A stretch of 64,000 nucleotides of DNA from the NCBI RefSeq assembly GCF_000613945.1, contig NZ_BAJY01000014.1, forward strand, positions 1 to 64,000, given 5' to 3'. Position numbers and translations under genes: made by a program. The notes under the pieces are model-generated. The model was not told where the DNA came from. It saw only the letters and a list, made by a program, of their open reading frames with translations, and made no database searches. Every line of letters starts with the position of its first letter. The stretch's first letter is position 1. Shown piece by piece: positions 29,911 through 38,099 of this stretch. This DNA comes from Prevotella falsenii DSM 22864 = JCM 15124. Its GTDB lineage: Bacteria > Bacteroidota > Bacteroidia > Bacteroidales > Bacteroidaceae.

Positions 29911-30564
29911 ATGGGTAAAGTAAAAATTAAGAAAGAAGACGTTTGGATTGACATGACGCCGATGTCAGACGTTATGACCTTGTTGCTTACTTTCTTCATG
30001 CTCACCTCTACATTCGTAAAGAACGAGCCTGTGAAAGTTAATACACCGGGTTCAGTGTCTGATATGAAAGTGCCGGAAAATGGTGTTCTCACAGTGCTTA
30101 TCAGCCCTGAAAAGAATGCTGCAGGTCAGCCGACTGGCGAAGGCCAGGTATTTATGAACTACGACAATACTAAAGAGTTAGGTCAAATTGTAGATATGGT
30201 TGCACAACTTACACCAGAGCAGAAGAAAACTTTCTTGGCTGAATCTACATTTGGAGCACCATTGGACAAGCTCCCAACCTACTTGAGCAAGTCTGCAAAA
30301 GTTCGTAGTGAAGAACTCCCAAAGATGGGTATCCCTCTCGATAGTATCGAAGGACAGGAGATGACAGAATTTCAACAGTGGGTAAATGCAGCCCGCCAAG
30401 TAAATCCTAAAGTTAGAATTGCTTTGAAATCTGACGCAAACACTCCTTATGGTACAGTTAAGAAGGTAATGAACGAACTCCAAGACATGGACGAAAGTCA
30501 GTACTATATGATTACACAGTTGGACGCTAAAAAGGCTGCACAAGCAGCTTCTAAGGAGAACTAA
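29911..30564 (+). CDS. exbD: ExbD/TolR family protein, first copy
   Basis: 217 aa with the ExbD N-terminus: IDMTPMSDVMTLLLTFFML contains the membrane helix and the Asp residue used in proton coupling. The periplasmic part is longer than in E. coli (141 aa), as is usual for Bacteroidetes. The gene ends 2 bp before the second exbD copy. Confidence 0.93.
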   Translation: MGKVKIKKEDVWIDMTPMSDVMTLLLTFFMLTSTFVKNEPVKVNTPGSVSDMKVPENGVLTVLISPEKNAAGQPTGEGQVFMNYDNTKELGQIVDMVAQLTPEQKKTFLAESTFGAPLDKLPTYLSKSAKVRSEELPKMGIPLDSIEGQEMTEFQQWVNAARQVNPKVRIALKSDANTPYGTVKKVMNELQDMDESQYYMITQLDAKKAAQAASKEN

Positions 30565-30566
30565 TA

Positions 30567-31226
30567 ATGGCAAATAAAAAAGAAAGCAAGCAGAAAAAGA
30601 TGACCGTTCGCGTAGACTTTACGCCAATGGTGGATATGCTTATGTTGCTTATTACATTCTTCATGCTTTGTACATCACTTAGCAAGCCTTCAACTATGGA
30701 GCTTACCATGCCAAGTAATGACAAGAATATAGATGACGCAAAGAAGAATGAAGCAAAGGAGTCTCACTCTATTACCATCTTTATTGGTGAAGATGACAAG
30801 ATGTTCTACGGTGAAGGTAAACCACAGCTTGACAATCCTAATTGGTTGAAGAAAGCCGATTGGAGCACCGGCAAGACCGGTATTCGTTACGTTCTTCAAC
30901 ACAAGGAAGTAGACAATGGCGCAAGCGTTCCTTACAACGATATGCGCATTGCCGTACAAGAATTGCAAAAGAAGAAGGCTGCTAACGAAAAGGCTTACCC
31001 TGACAGCATTTATCAAGCTGAACTTACAAACATCAAGTTAGGTAATGTAAATGGCAAAAAGATTCCAACCTTGACCGTCATTATCAAACCAACTGATAAG
31101 GCTTCTTACAGTCATCTTGTAGATATTCTCGATGAAATGCAGATTTCATATATTGCAACTTATGTCATTGATAAGCTTACCCCGGAAGAAAAGGCTTTGC
31201 TTTTGACAAAGGGTATTAAGGCTTAA
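30567..31226 (+). CDS. exbD: ExbD/TolR family protein, second copy
   Basis: 219 aa, starting MANKKESKQKKMTVRVDFT, then PMVDMLMLLITFFMLCTSL with the conserved Asp and membrane helix. A paralogue of the preceding gene; two tandem ExbD proteins are the normal Bacteroidetes arrangement. The periplasmic C-terminus ends with a helix-strand region (SYSHLVDILDEMQISYIATY) typical of the ExbD fold. Confidence 0.93.
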   Translation: MANKKESKQKKMTVRVDFTPMVDMLMLLITFFMLCTSLSKPSTMELTMPSNDKNIDDAKKNEAKESHSITIFIGEDDKMFYGEGKPQLDNPNWLKKADWSTGKTGIRYVLQHKEVDNGASVPYNDMRIAVQELQKKKAANEKAYPDSIYQAELTNIKLGNVNGKKIPTLTVIIKPTDKASYSHLVDILDEMQISYIATYVIDKLTPEEKALLLTKGIKA

Positions 31227-31260
31227 TGTTATTGATGTATAACAATTAAAGAAAAAAGAC

Positions 31261-32147
31261 ATGGCAAAAATAGATCTATACGATCCTAAATGGGTCGATA
31301 TGGTATTCGCTGATAAAAACAAAGCATACGGAGCATACCAACTTCGTAAGTCAGTTTCACAGCGAAATATCAAGTCATTAGCTATTCTGCTTGTTGCTGC
31401 ATTCCTTGGTGGAGGCTATCTGGCTTACCAGATTAAGAAACACAATGATGAAATTGCAGCGCAAGAAGCATACGCAGCAAAGATGGAATTAGCAGCTCTT
31501 GAGCAAGCTAAGAAAGACCAAGAAGAGCGTAAGAAACAACAAAAGAAAGAAGAGCCCAAGAAGATTGAGCCAGAAAAAGTTGTTCCTGAAACTCGTGCTA
31601 CTGTAAAGTTCACAGCACCTGTCATTAAAGATGACAAAGATGTTAAGGAAGAAATGCCACCAATGGTCAAAATGAATAAAGAGACCAAGCTATCGGTGCC
31701 GAAACAAAAGAAGGTGTTGAAGACCGTGGTGTCGTAGCTGATAGAAGTACAGTGGCAACGCCAGAGCAAATCATTCCGAAGATTGAGAAGCCTGTAGCTG
31801 AGGCTCCTAAGATAGAAGCTCCAAAGGAAGATATTGAAAAGAAGATCTTTACTTTCGCTGAGCAGATGCCGGCTTTCAAGGGAAATGTAAATGCATGGCT
31901 CACTTCTCACTTGCAATATCCTGCAGTAGCTGCTGAAAATAACATTCAGGGAAAGGTAATCGTGAAGTTCGTTGTCGGTCGCGACGGTTCTGTTAGCCAA
32001 GCGCAGATAGCACGTGGCGTAGACCCGGCACTCGACCGTGAAGCTCTTCGCGTAGTGAACAGTATGCCAAAGTGGATTCCGGGTATGAACAATGGTCAGC
32101 CTGCAAACGTTTGGTTCCAGCTTCCTGTTACATTTAAACTGAACTAA
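31261..32147 (+). CDS. tonB: TonB energy transducer (one-base frame break)
   Basis: N-terminal half: cytoplasmic start (DPKWVDMVFADKNKAYGAYQLRKS, the usual Bacteroidetes TonB opening, in two parts), membrane helix SLAILLVAAFLGGGYLAY at about 40-57, then a Lys/Glu/Pro-rich periplasmic spacer. C-terminal half: TonB_C domain (about residues 205-295) with LQYPAVAAENNIQGKVIVKF and LPVTFKLN. The frame breaks at the AA near 31685-31687; one added A yields 295 aa. TonB touches the TonB box of outer-membrane receptors. It is part of the exbB operon. Confidence 0.93.
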
Positions 32148-32156
32148 TTCAAATTT

Positions 32157-33116
32157 ATGAAACGAAACATATTCTACATATTCGTAGGATTGATACTATC
32201 CGCAGTCTCTCTCTCCTCTTGTGGGGAGAGAAAGGCTAAGGACGGTAGAACAGATACACCGACGTCAGGGACGATTAAGTTCGCCGCTGACGAAAGTTTT
32301 AGTCAATTTATCGAAGAGGAATTGCAAGTATATCAGTATCGCTATCCTCAAACGCATCTCTTGCCGGTCTATACTGACGATAACACCGGAATGAAGATGC
32401 TGCTCGACCTAAAGGTTAATCTTTTGTTTACATCTCACGTTCTACAGAAAGGTGAAGATGCAATATTAAGAGGTAAAGGACCTATTCCGTCTGTATTCCC
32501 CATTGGATATGATGGCGTAGCATTTATCATTAATAAAAGTAACTTAGATTCATGCATCACGGTTACCGACGTAAAACGCCTTCTTAAGGGCGAAGTTACG
32601 GACTGGAATCAGCTTTACCCTCATTCAGACAAGGGAAAAATAGAAGTTGTATTCGACAATAAAGCATCAGCAACACTTCATTTCGTTGTTGATTCAATAT
32701 TAGAAGGAAAGAACATTAAGAGTCAGAACATTATTGCAGCTAAGAACAGCAAGGCTGTAATAGAATATGTAAAAAAGACTCCAAACGCAATAGGTGTGAT
32801 TGGTTCAAATTGGTTGAACGACCGAAGCGACTCTACCAACACCACATTTAGAAACGATATTCGCGTAATGGCAATATCTAAAACAAGTAAGGCAGAAGAT
32901 TATAACAGTTGGCAACCTTATCAAGCTTATTTCCTTGATGGGCGTTATCCATTTGTCAGAACTATCTATGCCATTGTTGCCGACCCACATAAAGCATTGC
33001 CATGGGCATTTGCAAACTTTATTGCCGGACCAATAGGACAAATGATAATATTGAAAACCGGTTTACTTCCCTATCGTGGAGATATCACTATTCGTAAAGT
33101 GAAAGTAAAGAACTGA
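32157..33116 (+). CDS. PstS-like periplasmic substrate-binding lipoprotein
   Basis: 319 aa. The signal ends in a lipobox (SLSSCGERK, Cys at about residue 22). The body resembles phosphate-binding PBP-like proteins: GTIKFAADESFSQFIEEEL, VFPIGYDGVAFIINKSN, LLKGEVTDWNQLYP, YVKKTPNAIGVIGSNWL, and the C-terminal PLPWAFANFIAGPIGQ-like segment. No pst permease genes are nearby; instead the gene is 9 bp after tonB, a conserved Bacteroidetes order, so a role with the TonB machinery is inferred. Confidence 0.9.
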   Translation: MKRNIFYIFVGLILSAVSLSSCGERKAKDGRTDTPTSGTIKFAADESFSQFIEEELQVYQYRYPQTHLLPVYTDDNTGMKMLLDLKVNLLFTSHVLQKGEDAILRGKGPIPSVFPIGYDGVAFIINKSNLDSCITVTDVKRLLKGEVTDWNQLYPHSDKGKIEVVFDNKASATLHFVVDSILEGKNIKSQNIIAAKNSKAVIEYVKKTPNAIGVIGSNWLNDRSDSTNTTFRNDIRVMAISKTSKAEDYNSWQPYQAYFLDGRYPFVRTIYAIVADPHKALPWAFANFIAGPIGQMIILKTGLLPYRGDITIRKVKVKN

Positions 33117-33197
33117 TAGCATCATATTAAACTTTTTATGCTGTATTAAGTCTTTGTTACTAATCCGGTATTAAGTTTAACTAAATAAAAAATGATT

Positions 33198-34613
33198 ATG
33201 AAAACAAAGAAATATTTATTAGCCGGAGCTTTGATACTAAGCTTATCAACTCCTGCAATAGCTCAAAACGATGGCTATAAGGCTGCGCTTAACCCAATTA
33301 TCAGTGCTATCGAGGCTGCTCCTAACGATGCAAAAGCAGGTAAGGATCTTATAAAAGAATACTTAAAGGTTTATAAGAAAGACGAGCAAGCCCTCACAGC
33401 TCTTGGTAATGTATATTTGGCACAGCGCAATTTTACCGAAGCAATGAAGGTTGCAAACTCCATCGTTACCAACAAAAAGATGAACGGAACATTGGGTTAC
33501 CTCCTTCTTGGCGATATTGTAGCATTGCAAGACAGCTTGGGTAATGCAGGTGCAGCAGCACAACACTATGCTACTGCTATCAGCCTTGACCCTCACAACG
33601 TAGCAGCTTACGAACGTTACGCCAAAGTTTATCGCCACGTAAACCCTGAAGTTGCAGTTCAGAAACTTGAGGAACTACGCAAAGTAGAGCCTAATTACCC
33701 GGTAGAAGCAACTGCAGCAGAAATTATGCTCAGCGACGGAAAGTATGATGAAGCACTTTCTTGGTACGAAAAAGCCAATCGTGCAAACTTAACAGAAGAT
33801 AACTTCTATAAGTATAGCTACACTGCTTTCATTCTCCGCAAGTATGATAAGGTATTAGAAGTTGTGAAAGCCGGTTTGCAAAGATTTCCCAACAGTGAAT
33901 ATATTGCACGTGTTGGTATGATGGCGGCAGTTGAAAAGGCTGACTTCACCGACGCTTTAGATTTTGCGAACAAGATGTTTGCAGGTTCAGGCAAGAAGGT
34001 TGCCAACGACTATGCTGTTTACGGCAAGGCATTAGCCGGCAATAAAGAATACGATAAGGCAATGGAGAACCTTAACAAGGCACTCGAAATGGACAAGGAC
34101 AATCTTGAACCGATGAAGACCATTGCTGAAGTTTATGCAGCACAGGGCGATGGCGACAAGGCTTTGAAGGTACAGATGGATTATCTTTCAAAAAATCAGA
34201 ATGCCAACTCTAACGATTGGGCTAAGCTCGCTCAGACATGGATAGAGAAGGCAGAAACTGAAACCGACAAGGCTGTAAAAGACGCCTATTTGGATAAAGC
34301 CATTGCCATTTACGACCAAATGGTAGTTAAGTTCCCATCTATTTCAGACTGGATTTGGTCTAACCAAGCTAATGCAGCACAGATGAAGAACGATGCTGAC
34401 AAGGTTGCTGACATCTACAAGAAGATTGCAGCATTCGAAGAAGCTAAGCCACAGCTTGACGACGACTCTAAGGCATACTTGGAACAGGTTTACTATGGTC
34501 TTGGTTACTACTATTCAAAAACCGGCAATGCTGAAGTAGCTAAGCAATATTTTAATAAGGTATTGACCATAAACCCAAATAACGAAAATGCAAAGAAGGC
34601 TTTAGGTCTTTAA
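33198..34613 (+). CDS. Secreted tetratricopeptide-repeat protein
   Basis: 471 aa from ATG 33198 (MKTKKYLLAGALILSLSTPA with signal peptide ending AIAQ); ATG 33192 would add two residues. Around ten TPR-like helix pairs run through the protein (ALTALGNVYLAQRNFTEAMK, AAAQHYATAISLDPHNVAAY, YDKAMENLNKALEMDKDN, GYYYSKTGNAEVAKQYFNKV). TPRs bind partner proteins, and the protein probably acts in the periplasm with the TonB complex. It is the last gene of the operon and is followed by a terminator. Confidence 0.92.
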   Translation: MKTKKYLLAGALILSLSTPAIAQNDGYKAALNPIISAIEAAPNDAKAGKDLIKEYLKVYKKDEQALTALGNVYLAQRNFTEAMKVANSIVTNKKMNGTLGYLLLGDIVALQDSLGNAGAAAQHYATAISLDPHNVAAYERYAKVYRHVNPEVAVQKLEELRKVEPNYPVEATAAEIMLSDGKYDEALSWYEKANRANLTEDNFYKYSYTAFILRKYDKVLEVVKAGLQRFPNSEYIARVGMMAAVEKADFTDALDFANKMFAGSGKKVANDYAVYGKALAGNKEYDKAMENLNKALEMDKDNLEPMKTIAEVYAAQGDGDKALKVQMDYLSKNQNANSNDWAKLAQTWIEKAETETDKAVKDAYLDKAIAIYDQMVVKFPSISDWIWSNQANAAQMKNDADKVADIYKKIAAFEEAKPQLDDDSKAYLEQVYYGLGYYYSKTGNAEVAKQYFNKVLTINPNNENAKKALGL

Positions 34614-34634
34614 TCATAAACCATATTTTAATTA

Positions 34635-34670
34635 TAAGGCGACAGCGCAAGCTGCCGCCTTATTTTGTTT
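34635..34670 (+). terminator. Terminator of the TonB operon
   Basis: TAAGGCGACAGC and GCTGCCGCCTTA pair around GCAA (one mismatch), followed by TTTTGTTT. Confidence 0.85.
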
Positions 34671-34726
34671 CCTATCTTTAAATGTGTTGCCACCATTTTC
34701 AACTTATGGTATTGAATTAGCATTAT

Positions 34727-35273
34727 ATGACAACAGATTACCTACAAAAAGTTGTGAGTAAAATTGAAAAGCCACAGAAAATGGAAGTAAAAGACAAAAT
34801 ATACGGAACATTCTTTGGGCAAGCCATCGGCGACGCGCTCGGTTTAGCCACAGAGTTTATGACGAAAGCAGAGGCACAAGAGAAATATCCGGACGGACTG
34901 AAGGAGTACAGCCAAATCGTCAGAGACTATCATCGGGCAAAGTTCCGACCGGGTAGTTGGAGCAATGATACCGGCATGATGCTGTGCATTGCCAACGCCA
35001 TTATTGAGAATAAGGGCATAAATCTGCACACCATTGCAAGGAATTTCAAGCAGTGGCTCTATGCTCCCGAAACACGGGGTATGGGGCAAACCACCTTTAA
35101 AGTAGCGTCGGTAGCCGAATATGTAGAGAAGGCACAACCAAGTGGCAGAGCTGATTTGGCGAATGTCGCTCACTAAAAACGCTGCCAATGGTGCTGTAAT
35201 GCGCACAGCAGTAATTGGATTGCTGAAAGAAATACCTGAGAAACATACAAAAAACTATTACTACAAACCATAA
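34727..35273 (+). pseudogene. ADP-ribosylglycohydrolase remnant
   Basis: The N-terminal 140 residues are clear (KIYGTFFGQAIGDALGLATE, GSWSNDTGMMLCIANAII), matching the DraG/ARH family that removes ADP-ribose from proteins. The frame then breaks near 35140-35147 by something other than a one-base loss (a two-base loss or one-base gain is needed). NAANGAVMRTAVIGLLKEIP follows in another frame. Translation ends at a TAA near 35271, about 150 residues short of the family length, before the second metal-binding Asp cluster. Unlike the other frame breaks here this is truncated at the 3' end, so I call it a real pseudogene. Confidence 0.8.
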
Positions 35274-35331
35274 AAACGCATCATTCTAAAACAAATATTT
35301 AATTTCCTTTTTGATTGTAAAAAATAATAAT

Positions 35332-35434
35332 TATATTTGCATCACTATTGCATAAAGGTTAAATAATAATTAAAAGCATATACAGAAAGCACAAAAGGGA
35401 GTAAGCTGACCTACTTAAAAAGAAAGCAGTTCCC
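35332..35434 (+). promoter_or_regulatory. Promoter and structured leader, copy 1 (LRR gene at 35806)
   Basis: TATATTTG (35332-35339), preceded by GTAAAAAATAATAATTA, then 56 nt, then a stem-loop region (35395-35434): AAGGGAGT, AGCTG, TACTTAAA, AAG and TCCC in order. GGGA pairs with TCCC and TACTT with AAGCA. The same layout occurs at 37967-38070. Confidence 0.6.
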
Positions 35435-35480
35435 TATTGAAAATTATCTTCGTGCCGAGCAGAACAAACGTGCAGAGGTC

Positions 35481-35682
35481 TTAAACCCAAATCGGTCATT
35501 AGGACGCATTTGCATAGATTTGTTATTACTGTCATGCTTCCTTACTGCTTTAGTCCGCTTGCCGGCATCTGAGCAGCCATTACATCTCGCCGTAGCCCGC
35601 TACGCCTTCGATGAAATGCCGGCACAGCTGCTCAACAATCGAACAAAATCAGTCAAGCACTCTAACGACCGATTGAGGTTAA
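35481..35682. repeat. About 200-bp inverted-repeat element inside the leader
   Basis: Arms 35481-35504 (TTAAACCCAAATCGGTCATT) and 35661-35682 (TAACGACCGATTGAGGTTAA) are imperfect inverted repeats sharing AATCGGTCnTTA. The interior holds two GCCGGCA sites and AGCAGC/GCTGCT pairs. It contains no gene and separates the promoter/leader from the LRR start, unlike the second LRR gene. Confidence 0.55.
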
Positions 35683-35805
35683 ATGAGGCACACACCAAGC
35701 ACAGTACAACTCGCCGAGGAAACAGTTTCGCCTAATTCAGTCTGCTATTACGCATTCATTTACAATCAAATAACCGTCGCTGCAAGCGGCACAATAAGAA
35801 AAATT

Positions 35806-37070
35806 ATGAAAAGAACTTTACCTATCATCACATTCCTCCTGCTCTCTGTCTTGCAGGTATGTGCACAAAAGAAAAACTATGACTTCCAAGAAGGAATTCT
35901 CTTTTACAAGATTACAGATGCAACAAAGCAACTTGTAGAAGTTACCACAGAGCTTGACGAACTCTTGGAAACTACGGGAACGCTATACAATAAGCCGCTT
36001 GAAGGCGATATTGTTGTTCCATCTAACGTAAAATACCAAGGCAAACAGTACGCAGTAGCGGGCATTGCCGACAACTCTTTCGGCGGTTGCATTAAGGTTA
36101 CATCAGTTACCATTCCTGCCAGCGTAACCACCTTGGGCGAACAAGTATTCCTTTCTTGCACGAACTTGAAACGCATTACGGTCGATAAAGACAATTCAAT
36201 ACTGAAAGATATTGATGGTGTACTTTTCAATAAGAGCGGAAACAAGCTGATTGCTTATCCCAATATGAAATCAGCCAATTATGAAATTATGGAAGGAACA
36301 GAAGAACTTGGCGCAGCTCGTTCTTCCTTTGCAATAAGATTGAGTCGATTAAACTTCCTTCTACCCTGAACAAAGTAGGCATGCTTGCTTTCGGTCATTG
36401 CACGAAGTTGCGCGAAATAACAGTTCCTCATAGTGTAACAGACCTCGAGGACTTTGCTTTCTATGGCTGCAAGAGCTTGGAAAAGGCTGTTATCAAAGCT
36501 GACATCTCCGAACTTAAACAATATATGTTCAGCACATGCACAGCCTTAAAGGAAGTTTCACTACCCGCCAGCATAGAGTATATTCGCACTTGGGCATTCG
36601 ACAGTTGTGTTTCAATAAAAAACATTACACTGCCGGAAAAACTGAAAGGCATTGAGGCTAATACCTTCAATAGTTGCGAAATGCTGACCGAAATAACATT
36701 CCCTGCAAGTTTGGAGGAAATAGGTTCGTACGTTTTCGATGGCTGCAAACAATTAAAGACCGTAACTTGCTTACGCGAAACACCGTTAGAAGGCATGGCT
36801 ATGGGGGAAAGTGTCTTTGAAAGCATAGATAAGACGAAGTGCGAACTGAAAGTGCCCAAGGGGCATAAGGCAGAATATGCCGCTGCCGAGCAGTGGAAAG
36901 ATTTCACCAATATCACCGAACACGAACTCACCGGCATCAGTCTGCCTGTCAATCAAAACAAGGACTTGAAGACAAGTATCTTTACGATTAACGGCCAACA
37001 CCTGCCGGCTAACGCACAACCCACAGAGGGCATATACATCATCAACGGTAAGAAAATGTATGTTAAGTAG
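35806..37070 (+). CDS. Secreted BspA-like leucine-rich-repeat protein (one-base frame break)
   Basis: Signal peptide MKRTLPIITFLLLSVLQVCA, then an N-terminal beta region, then LRR_5 repeats of BspA type: VTIPASVTTLGEQVFLSCTN, ITVPHSVTDLEDFAFYGCKS, VSLPASIEYIRTWAFDSC, ITLPEKLKGIEANTFNSC and ITFPASLEEIGSYVFDGC. The C-terminal end GIYIINGKKMYVK is a common tail of secreted Prevotella proteins. The frame breaks near 36321-36324; one added base gives 421 aa. BspA-like proteins are surface adhesins. Start is fixed by the signal peptide. Confidence 0.9.
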
Positions 37071-37138
37071 CAGAGAAACATAGCATACTCATCATTTTTG
37101 AGAAGCTACCGGAATATTATAGATTTTTAAAAGCACCG

Positions 37139-37248
37139 TTTTACTGTCGGCACAATTCCATTGTACCGGCAGTAAAACCACGTTACATTCTCGGTACAAC
37201 GGCGTTGTACCGGGAGTACGGTGATGTTGTACTAAAACCGAATATTTG
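37139..37248. repeat. Tandem array of five degenerate 22-bp units
   Basis: Units begin at 37139, 37161, 37183, 37205 and 37227. Shared elements are TTnTAC or TTACA at the start and CGGTACAA/GTAAAAC near the middle. Two strong hairpins arise: GTTTTACTG/CAGTAAAAC (37138-37178) and CGGTACAAC-GGC-GTTGTACCG (37192-37212). A weaker AGTAC/GTACT pair is at 37215-37233. No T-run follows, so it is not a plain terminator. Confidence 0.75.
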
Positions 37249-37287
37249 ATTAGACCCGATTTTTCTTTATTTACAGAATTCGTATAT

Positions 37288-37916
37288 AACGTTAGTTCGG
37301 CATAAAAAAGCAGGTTAAACAGGCTAATATCGCAGTTGTTTTTAAGCAAGTCCGCTGATGAAACAATGAGCGTTTTTCGGTTTAATATTGTAAAGATAAT
37401 TCTGTTAAAAAGTGATATAATCGCTTTGGCGTTGCGAAACCGTAGGTTTTGCAATGTAAAACCTACGCTTTTACCGTGCAAAACCTACGGTTTTGGAACG
37501 CAAAACAATAGGTTTTGTAACACACTGGCGCATAGATGGTTACGCAATGACAATTCTTCTGAAAAATATTTACACTTTTATTGCCTTTTTTTCGTTCTTT
37601 TCTCGTGCCTCGAAAAGTACATTCTCTCGCCATGGCAATGCTCAAATGAATTTGGCATTGCTCATTTGGCTGAACGCAAACGTTCTTTTCTCGTTCCTCG
37701 AAAAGTGCGTTTTCTCGCCATGGCAATGCGTAAATAAATTTAGCATCGCTCATTTAGCTAAACGAAAACGTTCATATACAACGTGAGTTCGGTGTAAGAA
37801 TTTGAAGACGAAGATACTTCATTTCTTTTTGATAATAAGTATATTAAATCACAACCGGTTCTTTCTTTAAGTATCTTAATGAATAATATACCGACATAAT
37901 TCTTATACCAACTCAC
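37288..37916. mobile_element. Composite repeat element E, minus orientation
   Basis: Same plan as the 28-kb copy but inverted. The outer right end is AACTCACGT (37908-37916); the 136-bp module is 37781-37916 with ends ACGTGAGTTCGGTGTAAG and CTTATACCAACTCACGT. Two tandem copies of the hairpin segment (with TCTCGCCATGGCAATGC) lie at about 37590-37780. The 22-bp core is at 37408-37517 and the other outer end, GTTAGTTCGGCATAA, is near 37291. Frames read across it (ending in FCTVKA on the minus strand) are repeat translations, not proteins. Confidence 0.75.
37386..37517 (-). repeat. Five-slot 22-bp core, copy E
   Basis: Minus orientation, tail plus five units (37517 down to 37408) with cores CCTATT, CCGTAG, GCGTAG, CTACGG and GCGATTATATC, the same as copies D and F. 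Confidence 0.85.
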
Positions 37917-37966
37917 GTTTTACATAATAATTTCAGCATACATTTTCGTATGTAAAAAATAATAAT

Positions 37967-38070
37967 TATATTTGCAATACCACTACGTTAGTATTGATTA
38001 ATACCTAAAAGTACATACTAAAAGCAGCGAAAGGGAGTCAGCTGCCTTACTTAAACAAAAAGTAGCTCCC
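37967..38070 (+). promoter_or_regulatory. Promoter and structured leader, copy 2 (LRR gene at 38100)
   Basis: GTAAAAAATAATAATTA, then TATATTTG (37967-37974), then 56 nt, then AAGGGAGTCAGCTG...TACTT...AAGTAGCTCCC (38031-38070). GGGAG pairs with CTCCC and TACTT with AAGTA. The 35.3-kb copy differs at several stem positions but keeps GGGA/TCCC pairing. Confidence 0.65.
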
Positions 38071-38099
38071 CCATTTAACAACTATAATCTATTGGAAAT

